From Streptosporangium sp. NBC_01495 (lineage in GTDB: Bacteria > Actinomycetota > Actinomycetes > Streptosporangiales > Streptosporangiaceae), in NCBI RefSeq assembly GCF_036250735.1, contig NZ_CP109430.1, positions 9,610,001 through 9,674,000 on the forward strand: a stretch of 64,000 bases of DNA, read 5' to 3'. The translations under genes and the position numbers were made by a program. The stretch's first letter is position 1. The number at the start of each line of letters is the position of its first letter. A model generated the notes under the pieces. That model was not told where the DNA came from and made no database searches. It was given only the letters and a program-made list of their open reading frames with translations. Below are positions 32,700-41,485 of the stretch, in pieces.

Positions 32700-33752
32700 A
32701 TGATCGTGTTCACGTGTACGGGCTGTGACGCCTCGCTGACCTTACCCGTGTCGCAGGTCACACTCCCTTCCCACGCCCACCGGAAGTACGGCCACGAACT
32801 ACTTCCCGTGCTCATGGAGCCTGGGACCTACGCGGTGGACCCGGAACCCTCCGGACCGCCGTGGCGCCGGTGGGAGGAGATCAGCGCGGAGGAGGCAGAG
32901 GCCCGCGGTGTGTACGCGCCGATCTACTCCCTGTCGTACGGACTGCCGGAAGCGGTCGCGGTCGCGCTGGGCGACGTCCGCGGGACCGTTCTGATCCCGG
33001 AGCGATGCGACGGCCTCTGCTGCGGCCTGGACAGCAGAAACGGTCCCAATCTGGCGTGCGCGCAGTGCGGGCGTGCCGTGGCCACCCTCATCGACGACTG
33101 CGGGTACTGGCAGGTGGTGTGGCTGGACCCACGCGCCGTACATCTCCTCGACGTCGATGCGCCCGCCCGCCGAGTGCTCAGCTGGGAAGAACTGCGGGAG
33201 CAGCCGGAGAGACCGCCGGTTGAGCCGATCGGGGCGTGGAGCCCGGTGTGGGAGGCGACGGTCTCGGTGGCGCTGGCCCACCTGCTGGCCGCGTCGGGCG
33301 GTGCGCAGGTCGTGGTTCCCAACGGCCCCGTCGCCGATGCGTTCCGCCCGGCGCTCGATGCCCTGCTCCCGGCCGAGCCGCCGACGAGGAGCCTGACCCT
33401 GGCCGGACCGGGCCTGCCCGCCACGGTCACGGACATCGCCTTGGCTCCGCGGCACCCGCAGACCGGGGAAACATGGCCGTCCGGCACGGAGGCGGCGGTA
33501 CCGCTGGCTGCCGATGTGTGGATGTACATGGCCTTCAGCCGCAATCGGCGGCTTCGCCCCGCAGTGGGCGGGCTACCCGACGGCGTCTACCGCGATGACC
33601 CTCCACCACCGTTGCCGTTCGGCCCGTTCCGGCTCGACCGACAGGTGTTCCTCCACGCGCTGGCACGACTGCCAGAGGTTCGCCAGCCATGGCTGCGTGC
33701 GGTTTACGACGATGTACAGGACCGCCGAACCAACCTCCCGTTCTGGTGGTAG
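32700..33752 (+). CDS. Conserved hypothetical protein with Cys motifs
   Basis: A 350-residue protein that starts MIVFTCTGCDASLTLPVS, a zinc-ribbon-like CxxC, and has a second Cys group LCCGLDSRNGPNLACAQCG near residues 100-118. The rest is a soluble alpha/beta region with LLPAEPPTRSLTLAGPG and a C-terminal RLPEVRQPWLRAVYDDV (part). I recall similar proteins as uncharacterised in Streptomyces, often in mobile regions. GGGAGGG lies 4 nt before the ATG. It is the first gene of the segment bracketed by scars 2 and 3. Confidence 0.7.
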   Translation: MIVFTCTGCDASLTLPVSQVTLPSHAHRKYGHELLPVLMEPGTYAVDPEPSGPPWRRWEEISAEEAEARGVYAPIYSLSYGLPEAVAVALGDVRGTVLIPERCDGLCCGLDSRNGPNLACAQCGRAVATLIDDCGYWQVVWLDPRAVHLLDVDAPARRVLSWEELREQPERPPVEPIGAWSPVWEATVSVALAHLLAASGGAQVVVPNGPVADAFRPALDALLPAEPPTRSLTLAGPGLPATVTDIALAPRHPQTGETWPSGTEAAVPLAADVWMYMAFSRNRRLRPAVGGLPDGVYRDDPPPPLPFGPFRLDRQVFLHALARLPEVRQPWLRAVYDDVQDRRTNLPFWW

Positions 33753-33844
33753 GAAGCCCTGCTCCTGGCCGACGTCCCGGTCTGTCGACGACGGCCCTTG
33801 GTAACGTCCAGCGGAGTGGTGTATGAGTTGATCTCCGCGCGATC

Positions 33845-34076
33845 CTGTTTCTGCAGGTTAAGCGGTAAGTATCTGCGGAATGAGAGTGTGCTGCGGTGTG
33901 TCACACCAGTCTGGCAGAGAGGGCCGCGATGGTGCGCATCCGGGTCTCGGCCAGGACATCAAGGCCCATGTAGCGGCGAGCCTCGGTCCACTCGTCGGCC
34001 TGCTCGGCCAAAACCGCACCAACGAGACGGATGGTCGAGCCACGGTCGAGAAAGATCCCGACTACGTCGGTGCGGC
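33845..34076 (-). mobile_element. IS256-family element remnant (transposase 3' end and terminal repeat)
   Basis: The minus strand from about 34076 to the TGA at 33903-33901 encodes an IS256/Mutator-type C-terminus: STIRLVGAVLAEQADEWTEA, then RRYMGLDVLAETRM. This LVGAVLxEQxDEWxExRRYM motif is highly characteristic. The catalytic D, D and E lie upstream and are missing, because the copy is cut where the DUF6193-like gene ends. Downstream, CTGTTTCTGCAGGTTAAGC (33845-33863) is probably its terminal repeat, and an identical copy occurs at 10807. Confidence 0.78.
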
Positions 34077-34838
34077 TCAAACATCGTGGGCGGTCCCTTC
34101 AACCGCTGGGCCGCATCCAGTTGAAAACCCAGCCACCACCAAGTCGATGGCCTCGTCAGCGCTGTCGACTTCGCCCATGTCGATGCCACGCGCAGGCCCA
34201 GAGACTCGGTAGCGCCCGTTACTTAACGGATCAACGAACGGGATATTCCATACGTACGGGTAGCCCGTACACATGCTGAAGTGGAGGGACCAGTGGCTCA
34301 AGACCGGAAAGAGCTGCCGAAGCTGTGGTTTTGCATGAGCCGCCTCCACCAGAGCATGCACCCCCTCAACAGGGCTGTCCCGAGCATCCTGGCGGATTAA
34401 GCGCCACTGCACTGCGACCACGTCGGCCGGTCCCCGCTCGTGGGCATATGCCTTCTCGCTGATCTTCACGAACGGTGCCGTCCGCTGAATCTCGGAGAGT
34501 CGGCCTCCATGCCGCCACACACTCGCAGCTTTGACGACCTCCCCGAGGTCCGGTGTTGCTCCAGAGACAAGTTCGATGCCTCGGCTCCACCCGGTGATGA
34601 TGAACCACCGCTCGACGGCGCCGACCATGATCGAAAACGGATCACGCTTGGCATCGATGCTCGCCACAACTGCCCACCCGAGTGGATCGGAGTCGCTGCT
34701 GACGATGCTGCCGAGATCCACCCCCAGCTTGACAGCGACCACCTCCAACGCTGCAGCCAGACTCCCCGCAGACTCCACATCCGGATACAGCTCAGAGTCG
34801 CTAATCACATGGCCAGTCTGACGGAAAATGGACAGCAC
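34077..34838 (-). CDS. DUF6193-like hypothetical protein
   Basis: A 253-residue soluble protein with the order LYPDVESAGSLAAALEVVA, WFIITGWSRGIELVSGATPD (part), LGEVVKAASVWRHGGRLSE, TAPFVKISEKAYAHERGPAD and VVAVQWRLI, matching my memory of the uncharacterised DUF6193 actinobacterial family. The function is unknown. The GTG at 34838 gives the full frame; a GTG in VISDSELYP is an alternative start. Its stop abuts the IS256 remnant, so the original 3' flank has been replaced. Confidence 0.65.
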   Translation of the reverse strand: MLSIFRQTGHVISDSELYPDVESAGSLAAALEVVAVKLGVDLGSIVSSDSDPLGWAVVASIDAKRDPFSIMVGAVERWFIITGWSRGIELVSGATPDLGEVVKAASVWRHGGRLSEIQRTAPFVKISEKAYAHERGPADVVAVQWRLIRQDARDSPVEGVHALVEAAHAKPQLRQLFPVLSHWSLHFSMCTGYPYVWNIPFVDPLSNGRYRVSGPARGIDMGEVDSADEAIDLVVAGFSTGCGPAVEGTAHDV

Positions 34839-34891
34839 GTCATCACGGCTAAGGGCGGGTATTCGCAGCCGACAGGATTCAAAAGCACCAA

Positions 34892-34907
34892 ATCTTCTGA
34901 TCCGTAG
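34892..34907 (-). repeat. 16-nt tRNA-Arg anticodon-arm trace
   Basis: ATCTTCTGATCCGTAG here corresponds to the anticodon loop and 3' stem of the tRNA-Arg scars (CCTTCTGATCCGTAG in copies 2-4, one base different at the 5' end). The T-arm and terminator are not present. It may be a core-only att site. Confidence 0.5.
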
Positions 34908-35121
34908 TAAGGCCGAGCTCGTCCACGGACGTCTATGAGTGTCACAAACGCCTGTTCACCACTTGATCATCTTCCAGGGACATCCACCGATGTCCAGGGA
35001 CGTCGTTAGCAACCGCGTTAGCAAGATCAGGAATCACCTACTGACCTCCACGAGGGATCCCCTGGCGGCGGTTCTGCCGATTTTTCACGGACTCCGCTCG
35101 CGTACCGTAGATCACGTGACC

Positions 35122-35394
35122 ATGATTGATCGCCGTATGACGTCTGAGGAGCAGGCCGTGGTGCTGGCCATGCCGGCGCAGGACTTCCCCAGAAGTGAGG
35201 AACTGCGCGCCCAGGTTCCGGCCGCCGTTGTCGCCGGCCGCTGCACATGCGGATGCGCCACGATAGATCTCCGCGTCGAGTCGGCTCCACGGGCCGCCGG
35301 CGCACCCGTGCACAACGGCGTGCTCATCTCGGCGGATGTCCACGATGCAGATCAGGGGCCCTTCCAAAGTTCGCCCTGTAAGACCCTTCACTGA
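35122..35394 (+). CDS. Small conserved protein with CxC motif
   Basis: A 90-residue protein, MTSEEQAVVLAMPAQDFPRS (from residue 6) followed by VPAAVVAGRCTCGCATIDLR. The CTCGC motif and flanking text occur, as I recall, in uncharacterised actinobacterial proteins of roughly 120-140 residues. This copy ends early in a divergent tail, so it may be C-terminally truncated. The ATG at 35122 is preceded by ACGTGACC without a clear ribosome site. The function is unknown. Confidence 0.5.
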   Translation: MIDRRMTSEEQAVVLAMPAQDFPRSEELRAQVPAAVVAGRCTCGCATIDLRVESAPRAAGAPVHNGVLISADVHDADQGPFQSSPCKTLH

Positions 35395-35496
35395 TGCTCT
35401 GACCAGCGTTTCTGTTGCTTTTTCGGCAATTGCTACCGGGGCCTCGGAGGTCTGCGTCCGGTAGAGACGGGAGTTTCCCGCTTCCTCTGGTATTTC

Positions 35497-36015
35497 CTAG
35501 GAGCCATCTTTGATGCTTACTTGACCGGACATGCGGACGCTCTGGTCGGAATCAATGACCTCAATGGTCGCCTTATCCGTTTTCACCCTGGTTAGGATGA
35601 CGGTGCCGTCAAAGCATTTAGTGCCGCCGCTGCTGCTGAGGTTACCGAGCTTCAATGAGATCTCCTTGGCCGAGGACTTTGTCTCGGTGAGGGTAGCCGT
35701 GCAATGCAGTCCTTTTCCCCAGCTCATGACGGTCTTCTCGCCCAGGGTGATCTTGACGGGGAATTCGGTGCCGCTGTCCAGCCGGGTCAGCTGCCCCGTC
35801 CAGGTCCCGGTGAAGAAAGCTGGATTGCCGCCACCGCCTTTAGGAATCTGCTCGCCATTGGTATGGCCGCTGGAGGGGCGGGCATCCACGGTGGGGTTGC
35901 GCGGGCCGCATATGGATTCGGGGCAGATGGGTGTGCGGGTTGTAATGAGCGCTGCGGTTATGACCGCCGCCGCGCCGATGAGAGCGGCCGCCACACCCGG
36001 TCCTTTGCCAGACAC
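35497..36015 (-). CDS. Membrane-anchored or secreted hypothetical protein
   Basis: A 172-residue protein with one N-terminal hydrophobic segment (GPGVAAALIGAAAVITAALI, residues about 5-24), a Cys-containing linker (CPESICGPR) and a C-terminal beta-rich domain with FFTGTWTGQLTRLDSGTEFP, LHCTATLTETKSS and GTVILTRVKTD. The layout suggests an exported lipocalin-like sensor domain; no family is recognised. The GTG at 36015 has GGAGG 6 nt upstream; longer in-frame starts lack one. Confidence 0.65.
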   Translation of the reverse strand: MSGKGPGVAAALIGAAAVITAALITTRTPICPESICGPRNPTVDARPSSGHTNGEQIPKGGGGNPAFFTGTWTGQLTRLDSGTEFPVKITLGEKTVMSWGKGLHCTATLTETKSSAKEISLKLGNLSSSGGTKCFDGTVILTRVKTDKATIEVIDSDQSVRMSGQVSIKDGS

Positions 36016-36774
36016 TCGGTGCCTCCAATAGGGGTTTCGGTCGGCAGAGATCGTGAATCGCCCGTCAGTCGCCCCCACGACCGCTATGGCGGCAAGCCGA
36101 TGAATCAAGCGGTTTTCGTGGGAGGCAGGCCAGTGATCCATCTGAGGCAGAGCGAAAAAATCGACAACGGATCACCAGTATCCGCCCTCGCCAGAAACTC
36201 GCGATGATCGACCTAGCGCTTAGAAACGTCCTGCAAAAGCCGTACACATCAAGGATAAACAGCTGGTTTGCAATCCACCTGATTTTTCCTAGCAATCCGC
36301 TTGCGAACATGACACAGGACGCGCGACGTCATCGAGCTTCCGGATCTCCTCAGTGTCGCCGACGGCCAGCGGAGGCGCTGGCACGCTCTTCGAGTACGAG
36401 TCCGGGCAATCATGCTGAGCCATTTGCTTGCAGGAGCACACCCGCCCGGGCTGTCGATACCGATCGTCGACGTGGCGTGGCGTGGCAGCAGCTGGTGGCC
36501 GGGCATCTGCTCGATGACATCGTCGTCTACGGCGAAGACGCTCCCAACAGGCATGTACTGAATACCAGGTCAAATGAACCATGAAGCTGCCCACCAGCGA
36601 CGATGAGTTTCGATGGTCAGGCTTCCACGTCGCGGATGGCATTGTGCCGCCAGTTGTCGACTGCGCGAATGGAGTGCAGCACGAAACGACCGGGGGCCAG
36701 CTTCCACCGGGCTGTGCTCGACGATGACCGAGGCCAGGCGTCCAGCGATTCCTCACGAGACAGGTGACTTACCT
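36016..36774. other. Gene-poor decayed stretch
   Basis: About 760 bp without a gene I can support. Protein-like text appears in short pieces of different frames around 36335-36570 (for example IELPDLLSVADGQRRRWHAL and later LLDDIVVYGEDAPN), as expected of a decayed gene, but no family is identifiable. The base composition is less GC-rich than in the flanks near 36200-36300. Confidence 0.35.
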
Positions 36775-36972
36775 ATGATGACCGATCCACGCCCCCAACC
36801 TTTACCCAGGTTCAAAGGTTCCCGCTCCTTAGTGATCATCATCCTTGTTCTGGCCCTAAGCTTTCAGGCTGGCTAAAACCCGGATCAGGTAAGGGAGATC
36901 ATCACCGCCGTAGTGGCCGGGCTCGTGGCCCTCGCAGCGGTATATGCCTTGAACCACCCACTCTCGGAATGA
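36775..36972 (+). pseudogene. Small two-helix membrane protein gene interrupted by TAA
   Basis: From ATG 36775 the frame encodes 33 residues (MMTDPRPQPLPRF, then SLVIIILVLALSFQAG) and meets TAA at 36874-36876. The same frame continues for 31 codons as NPDQVREIITAVVAGLVALA then VYALNHPLSE and TGA. The combined product would be a 65-residue protein with two membrane helices, a common type in actinobacterial integrative elements. The simplest reading is a nonsense mutation; readthrough is possible but unproven. A good terminator follows. Confidence 0.6.
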
Positions 36973-36981
36973 GGTGAAGCC

Positions 36982-37020
36982 AGGCCTCGCCGCACAAACA
37001 GCGGTGAGGCCTCGCTTCTT
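36982..37020 (+). terminator. Rho-independent terminator
   Basis: AGGCCTCGCCGC and GCGGTGAGGCCT form a 12-bp stem with one G-T pair and a 7-nt loop, followed by CGCTTCTT. It starts 10 bp after the small membrane-protein gene. Confidence 0.85.
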
Positions 37021-37210
37021 ATCCTCGAAGTGCGATCCCCCATGGTTCAACCTGTAGCCAATGCTCGTAAACGGTGCGCTGTGCACAGCAGCGAGAGGCC
37101 GGCGCGTAGCTCGATCTAAGCGGCGATGCAGCCGATACCAGTGGGCTCATCGCCCCTAGCAAGGGGGTCAGCAAAAGACCCCCACCGGTGTCCGGTGAGA
37201 GCCTCTGACC

Positions 37211-37347
37211 TGGAGCCGTCTTGAGGACTCGAACCCCAGACCCTTTCGTTACAAGTGAAGAGCGTGGCCCAGGTGAGCAGGCTGACGTCCTGGTCAGGCG
37301 GTAGATGCGGTTCGGTGGCGTGTGATCGTGTAAGGCGGTGTTGCCGT
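37211..37347 (-). repeat. tRNA-Thr(TGT) 3'-half scar with element-side flank
   Basis: The minus strand from 37255 reads anticodon loop CTTGTAA (anticodon TGT), a T-arm with TTCGAGT and the end AGACGGC-T-CCA at 37211. The 5' half does not pair and is absent. On the plus side, 37291-37347 carries the same flank (GGCGTGTGATCGTGTAAGGCGGTGTTG) as tRNA-Arg scars 2 and 3, in slightly diverged form. It is a candidate att scar of a related element with a different tRNA target. Confidence 0.7.
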
Positions 37348-37453
37348 CCGGTGCTGCTGCGCATCGCGTCCGTAGACACAACCGTGATCGCCACTGAATA
37401 CTCCCGATTGCTCTCGGCCGAGACTGTCAGACCTGGATGGCAAACTGCCTGCC

Positions 37454-37786
37454 ATGAGTCAGCTGGTCAGGAACGTGCCGTTCCCCTTCCCCGCCGGGAG
37501 ATTTCCCCCCGAGTTGGGAGCCGTCGTTCAACGCACAGTGGTGAGTGGCGAACTTCCTGCACTCGTAGTGATCCATGATGACGAGAACGATTGGCTGATC
37601 GGCGACGGGGTCACCGACACGGGAGATTCCGCGGCCTCGACCCTCAGCCATGTGCAGCACGTGGTGGACCGCGACCCCACCGTGGCGGACACCGCCACCC
37701 TGCCCTGCGGCTACGCGGCCCGAAGACCTTCGCGGTCTGCGCCGTGGGTGATTGAGGAATGGCGTTATGCAGACGAGGACGAATAA
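37454..37786 (+). CDS. Small conserved hypothetical protein
   Basis: A 110-residue protein starting MSQLVRNVPFPFPAGRFPPE, then LGAVVQRTVVSGELPALVVI and HDDENDWLIGDGVTDTGDS. The text VVIHDDENDWLIGDGVND is familiar from uncharacterised actinobacterial proteins, possibly toxin-immunity-like. It ends with WVIEEWRYADEDE. The ribosome site is weak. The HEAT-like gene follows 37 bp later, so the two may form a small unit. Confidence 0.6.
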   Translation: MSQLVRNVPFPFPAGRFPPELGAVVQRTVVSGELPALVVIHDDENDWLIGDGVTDTGDSAASTLSHVQHVVDRDPTVADTATLPCGYAARRPSRSAPWVIEEWRYADEDE

Positions 37787-37823
37787 CGGATCTGCCGGCT
37801 GACCGACTGGTGAAGGAGAATCA

Positions 37824-38438
37824 GTGGCGCTTACCTTTGGCGAGGCGATCGGACGACTTGCCGATCGCGCGGCAGCTCGCCGACAGTCGGGAGCCAAGCG
37901 GCTGCGAAAACTCGCCGACCCAGCGGCGGGGCCGGCGTTACTGGAAGCGTTGCGGCGCGAAACCGGGGGTCCTCAGGCATGGGAGACCCTTTACCACCTG
38001 GTAATGGCGCTCGGTGCTTGCGACCATCGAGCGTCGGTGCCGTACCTCTACGAACTCGCGCGTCACCCCTTCAAGGCCACCATGGTCCATACAGCGATCG
38101 GGGATGCGCTCGTCCGGTTGGACCAGGACGACGACTCCACTCCAATTCTTTGGTGTCTCAACACCGGCAACGACCGGCTCATCGACGGGGCTTTCCGTGC
38201 GATGGCGATACTGCGCATGGTTCCCGACGACAAGACCATCGGACGAATCCTCGATTTTCTGACTCCTCGGCTATCTGAGGACGGGCTCCGTTTCTGGCCT
38301 GCCGTGGCGGCGGCGGGTTGGCAGGGGCAGCCCGTGCGCGCCTTCCTCACCACATGCGCCGCAGGATCCCGGGAAGACGTCGCGGAGGCCGCCGCATCCT
38401 CGCTCACTGGGAAGTACAAGACTTATCGGCATCTGTGA
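37824..38438 (+). CDS. HEAT-like helical-repeat protein
   Basis: A 204-residue all-helical protein. Successive helix pairs such as PAAGPALLEALRRETGGPQA, WETLYHLVMALGACDHRASV and FKATMVHTAIGDALVRLDQD, then DRLIDGAFRAMAILRMV, have HEAT-repeat spacing. These usually mediate protein binding. There is no signal or membrane segment. The GTG start follows GAAGGAGAATCA. Pairing with the small acidic protein upstream suggests a toxin/immunity or regulatory pair, which is inference only. Confidence 0.65.
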   Translation: MALTFGEAIGRLADRAAARRQSGAKRLRKLADPAAGPALLEALRRETGGPQAWETLYHLVMALGACDHRASVPYLYELARHPFKATMVHTAIGDALVRLDQDDDSTPILWCLNTGNDRLIDGAFRAMAILRMVPDDKTIGRILDFLTPRLSEDGLRFWPAVAAAGWQGQPVRAFLTTCAAGSREDVAEAAASSLTGKYKTYRHL

Positions 38439-38634
38439 GCGGATGGGCACCACCAGGCCGACCTATGGCGGCGTGCTCACTCCGCCTGCCATCAAGATCC
38501 ACAAGGATGGGCGGAGTCGGTCATCTACGCGGCCATGGACTGCTCGCCCACTCCGTACGAGAGATCGGAAAGCAGCGGGAGCCACCCTGTTAGCAAGGGT
38601 GTTGGCAAGAAGCTCAAACGATCAAGAAGCGAAG

Positions 38635-38815
38635 AGGCCTCTGATGGCGTAGTGCCTGTTCAGGGGCCTTCTTGCATGTGTGCGGCCGGAGGTACTCGAA
38701 ACCCCAACCCTCTGATCCGTAGGCAAGGGCAGACGCCTCGTCAGCGACCTCTCGGCCTGCTCAGGTGGTGGTTGCGGGTCGGTGACGTGTGATCGTGTAA
38801 GGCGGTGTTGCTGTA
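38635..38815 (-). repeat. tRNA-Arg scar copy 3 with element-side flank
   Basis: The hairpin is AGGCCTCTGA/TCAGGGGCCT (38635-38669), the tRNA-Arg(ACG) 3' half lies at 38682-38722 and the element-side flank at 38757-38815. It is a direct repeat of 32390-32569. The remaining bases to 39082 show nothing I can support. Confidence 0.78.
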
Positions 38816-39082
38816 CGACCCTCCCCCATGAGCTGTGACGTGATCTCTCGCTCAGCGCTCATCACGCGGGAGCTCCATCGTCTGAGCACCTCTGTGGCAA
38901 ATGTCCCGCGCCGCGCTCAGGACCCGGCCGCCCCCTCCGGCGCCCAGACCATGCGCAGGCTGGTCGCCCTACTCCTGCCGACGCCGACGATCAGCTGGCA
39001 CTGCCACAGAAAGCAACCTCCCGCTCAGTCGACGGACATCCACTACCCTCGCTCAAGTTGATCGTTTCCGGGAGAGGGTGCC

Positions 39083-40133
39083 ATGACGCAGGAGCCCGGA
39101 TCAGAAGCGCGCCCCCCGATGGCGGCGGTGCTGCGCTTTGGTGCGGTTCTGGCGGTGTCAGGGCCGGTGATCCTGATGACGTTCGGAGCCGGCAGGCAGA
39201 GCGTCGGCTGGTTCTGTTCCGCGACGGGTTCCGCCTCCTACCCCCCGGAGGGTCCTTACGCGCTGGTGAGCGTGCCGGGAGAGTTGCTGTTCTGGGGTGT
39301 TTCTCCTGCTGCCGGCCGTCGTTGCGGGTCTTCTCCTGCGCGGGTCACGTCGGGCCACGCTCACGGCGGTCGCCGCGGTCGGCGCCGTGCTCGCGTTCGG
39401 ACTCTTCATCGCGTTTCTCCTGCCGGGCCTCGACCCGTGCACCGGGCAGGAGCGTGTGGCCGTACCGTCCTGGCCCTTGATCCTCTGCTATTCGGTGGCC
39501 GCGGGGGCGCTGCTCCTGGTGGCCCGGTCACCGCTGCGTCGGGGACCGCTGCCCGCAAGATGGCACGGGACCATCCTGTGGTCGGGTGCCGTCGGCGCCG
39601 CGGCGTGGGCTGCGGCGTTCCACCGCTTCCCGGTCACGTTCGACAGGTTCGTCACGGGCATATACACCGACGTCGAAGCTACGGAGTCGTTCTGGAACGA
39701 CCTCGCATGGTGGTCCGGTTGTGCCGACATGATCGGCCTGCCGGTCGTTCTCGTCGCGTTGGCGGCAGCCTCGAGGGCGGCGGCCTCCGCCCGATGGGAA
39801 CGACCGACCGGCACCGCGGTCGCGGCGGCTCTCCTCCTCTTCCCGCTCCTCGACGTCGTGGAGTACATCCGCTGGTACGGCGAGGACTTCCAGACACCTC
39901 TCGTCGATTCGGTGCGGTGGCACCTGCTTCTCGCGGCCGTCCTCGTCGCGTCGGCCGTCTGGAGCCCCCGGCGGCGGATCTCCTGGGCCGAAACCGTCCG
40001 CCTGGCGCGGCACATGATCCGCGGACAATCGAAGGACATGATTCCCGGACAGGCGAAGAATGTCGCCGTCGCGGTCGTGATCGCGGCCACCGCCGTCTGG
40101 CTGGTCGTCTCGTCCTTCACGCCAACACGGTAG
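39083..40133 (+). pseudogene. Polytopic membrane protein gene with a frameshift
   Basis: The first frame (ATG 39083, GAGAGGG upstream) encodes a membrane helix region ending VSVPGELLFW. Near 39288-39297 the homologous reading moves to the next frame as VFLLLPAVVAGLLLRGS and continues for about 278 residues with six or more helices, ending AATAVWLVVSSFTPTR. Removing one G from the GGGG run at 39293-39296 would restore a single protein of about 350 residues. It is either a real frameshift or a homopolymer sequencing error. No family is recognised. Confidence 0.65.
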
Positions 40134-40557
40134 GAGCACAACGACACGGATTTCACACGGCACGGGGCAACACCTACGCCAAAGCACGTCATCACGAGGA
40201 GCATCCGGGCTGTCCCCACAAGATCTTCAGTCGCCTTCCCGTCCTGTTCAGGACGCATATGGCCTCATAATCCATGATCGTCCGGGGACGTTGTAAGCAG
40301 CCGCGTTAGCATGAGCGAGGCGAAGCGCCCACCGCTGTTCGGAGGGCAAGCGGCCTGGACCACAGGGCCGCCAAGACCCGAGACCTGGAAGCGGCGCGGC
40401 GACTCGGTGCGATGCGCGTACACGCGCCACGCCGCCGCCCCCTCGTCCATTCAGACTGTCAGACCGGACCTCACGGTCGGGTCCGTTCTCGTTTGGATCC
40501 GGCTGCGGGGAAGCGGCTTTGGCCAGGGTTGCTGCTAGGCCGACGAGGTTGCCGCAC
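40134..40557. other. Intergenic region with a motif shared with 34997
   Basis: No gene is supported. The segment GGGACGTTGTAAGCAGCCGC at 40285-40304 and its continuation GTTAGCAT resemble 34997-35024 (about 23 of 28 bases), suggesting another element-derived repeat. Confidence 0.4.
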
Positions 40558-41295
40558 TCATTCGATCCGCTGCGCCGCACCGGTCAGGCCGACAGGAGTC
40601 GGCAGGACACGGTCCGGCTGCTCTCCATGCCCCAGCGCTCGCCACACGGCGCCTGACCATCGTGCCCGACTGGCGAGTGCGGCTCCCAGACCCAGGACGA
40701 GGATGACGAGGTGAATCACCGTCACGAATAGTGTGACACCGCCCCATCCACCAGCCTCCGCGGGATCGAGAAAGAAGTACGGGTACCAGTGGTCGCTTGA
40801 CTCAGCCGCGTAGACGAGGGCCATGGCGGTCCAGATCGCCGGGTGTACGAGCCACAGCACCGCCGCGGTCACGGGCAGCGACCGGGCCGGCGGCATGGCG
40901 ATCCACCACCCGACCATGAGGACCGGCATCGCCTGGTGGAGCACGAAGTCGGAGAGACTCCATGGCGCTCCTGGTTCAGTGAGCAGGGCGTTGGCGACGA
41001 TCCCGGTGATGGCCATGTCCACCACGGCGAGCCCGCGCAGGTACTCGGCCGCCTGGCCCGGATGCCGGCCACGCGCCAGCGCGACGCCGAACACCACGCA
41101 GGCGGTTACGGCCAGCAGGTTCGACTGGGTCGTGAAGTACAGGAACAGCCGGCCGCGGCCGAGGAGCGGGTTGGCATCGTCCCAGGCGAGCAGCGGGTCG
41201 ACGACAACGAAGGTGACTGTCGCGACCAGCAGCAGAACGCCCGCGACGACGACGGGCAGGATCGGACCGGTGCGGGCGGGAGGAGCAGCGACCAC
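40558..41295 (-). CDS. Pr6Pr-like membrane protein
   Basis: A 245-residue protein with six to seven membrane helices and the Pr6Pr/FAR-17a-like motifs: LFLYFTTQSNLLAVTACVVF near 51-70, WSLSDFVLHQAMPVLMVGWW near 112-131 and YPYFFLDPAEAGGWG near 170-184. The FTxQSNxL, LHxxxP and PYxFLDP blocks define the family; its function in bacteria is unknown. The gene is divergent from the LuxR-type membrane regulator (190-bp gap), so that regulator may control it. Confidence 0.8.
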   Translation of the reverse strand: MVAAPPARTGPILPVVVAGVLLLVATVTFVVVDPLLAWDDANPLLGRGRLFLYFTTQSNLLAVTACVVFGVALARGRHPGQAAEYLRGLAVVDMAITGIVANALLTEPGAPWSLSDFVLHQAMPVLMVGWWIAMPPARSLPVTAAVLWLVHPAIWTAMALVYAAESSDHWYPYFFLDPAEAGGWGGVTLFVTVIHLVILVLGLGAALASRARWSGAVWRALGHGEQPDRVLPTPVGLTGAAQRIE

Positions 41296-41485
41296 GGGAT
41301 ACCTCTCTGATCAGGTGTGTGGGGAGTCCCATGGGCAATCTCGCGGTCTGTGGTCGCGACCGCTATCCGGAACAGCCCTGAACGTTGCTCCGACGGTGTC
41401 CGGGGTAGCCCTGAATCTTCGGCCCAGACGCCCTATCCGGCTAAACTTGCTTCCGGATACGCACCGAAGACTCCCTGGGGGGCCG

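Noticed and set aside
36204..36584. A 126-codon plus frame in the gene-poor stretch
   Set aside because: Protein-like pieces occur in more than one frame, no start context is good, and no family fits; treated as decayed sequence.
37211..37255. Intact tRNA-Thr gene
   Set aside because: Only the 3' half folds; upstream bases cannot form the anticodon, D or acceptor 5' strands.
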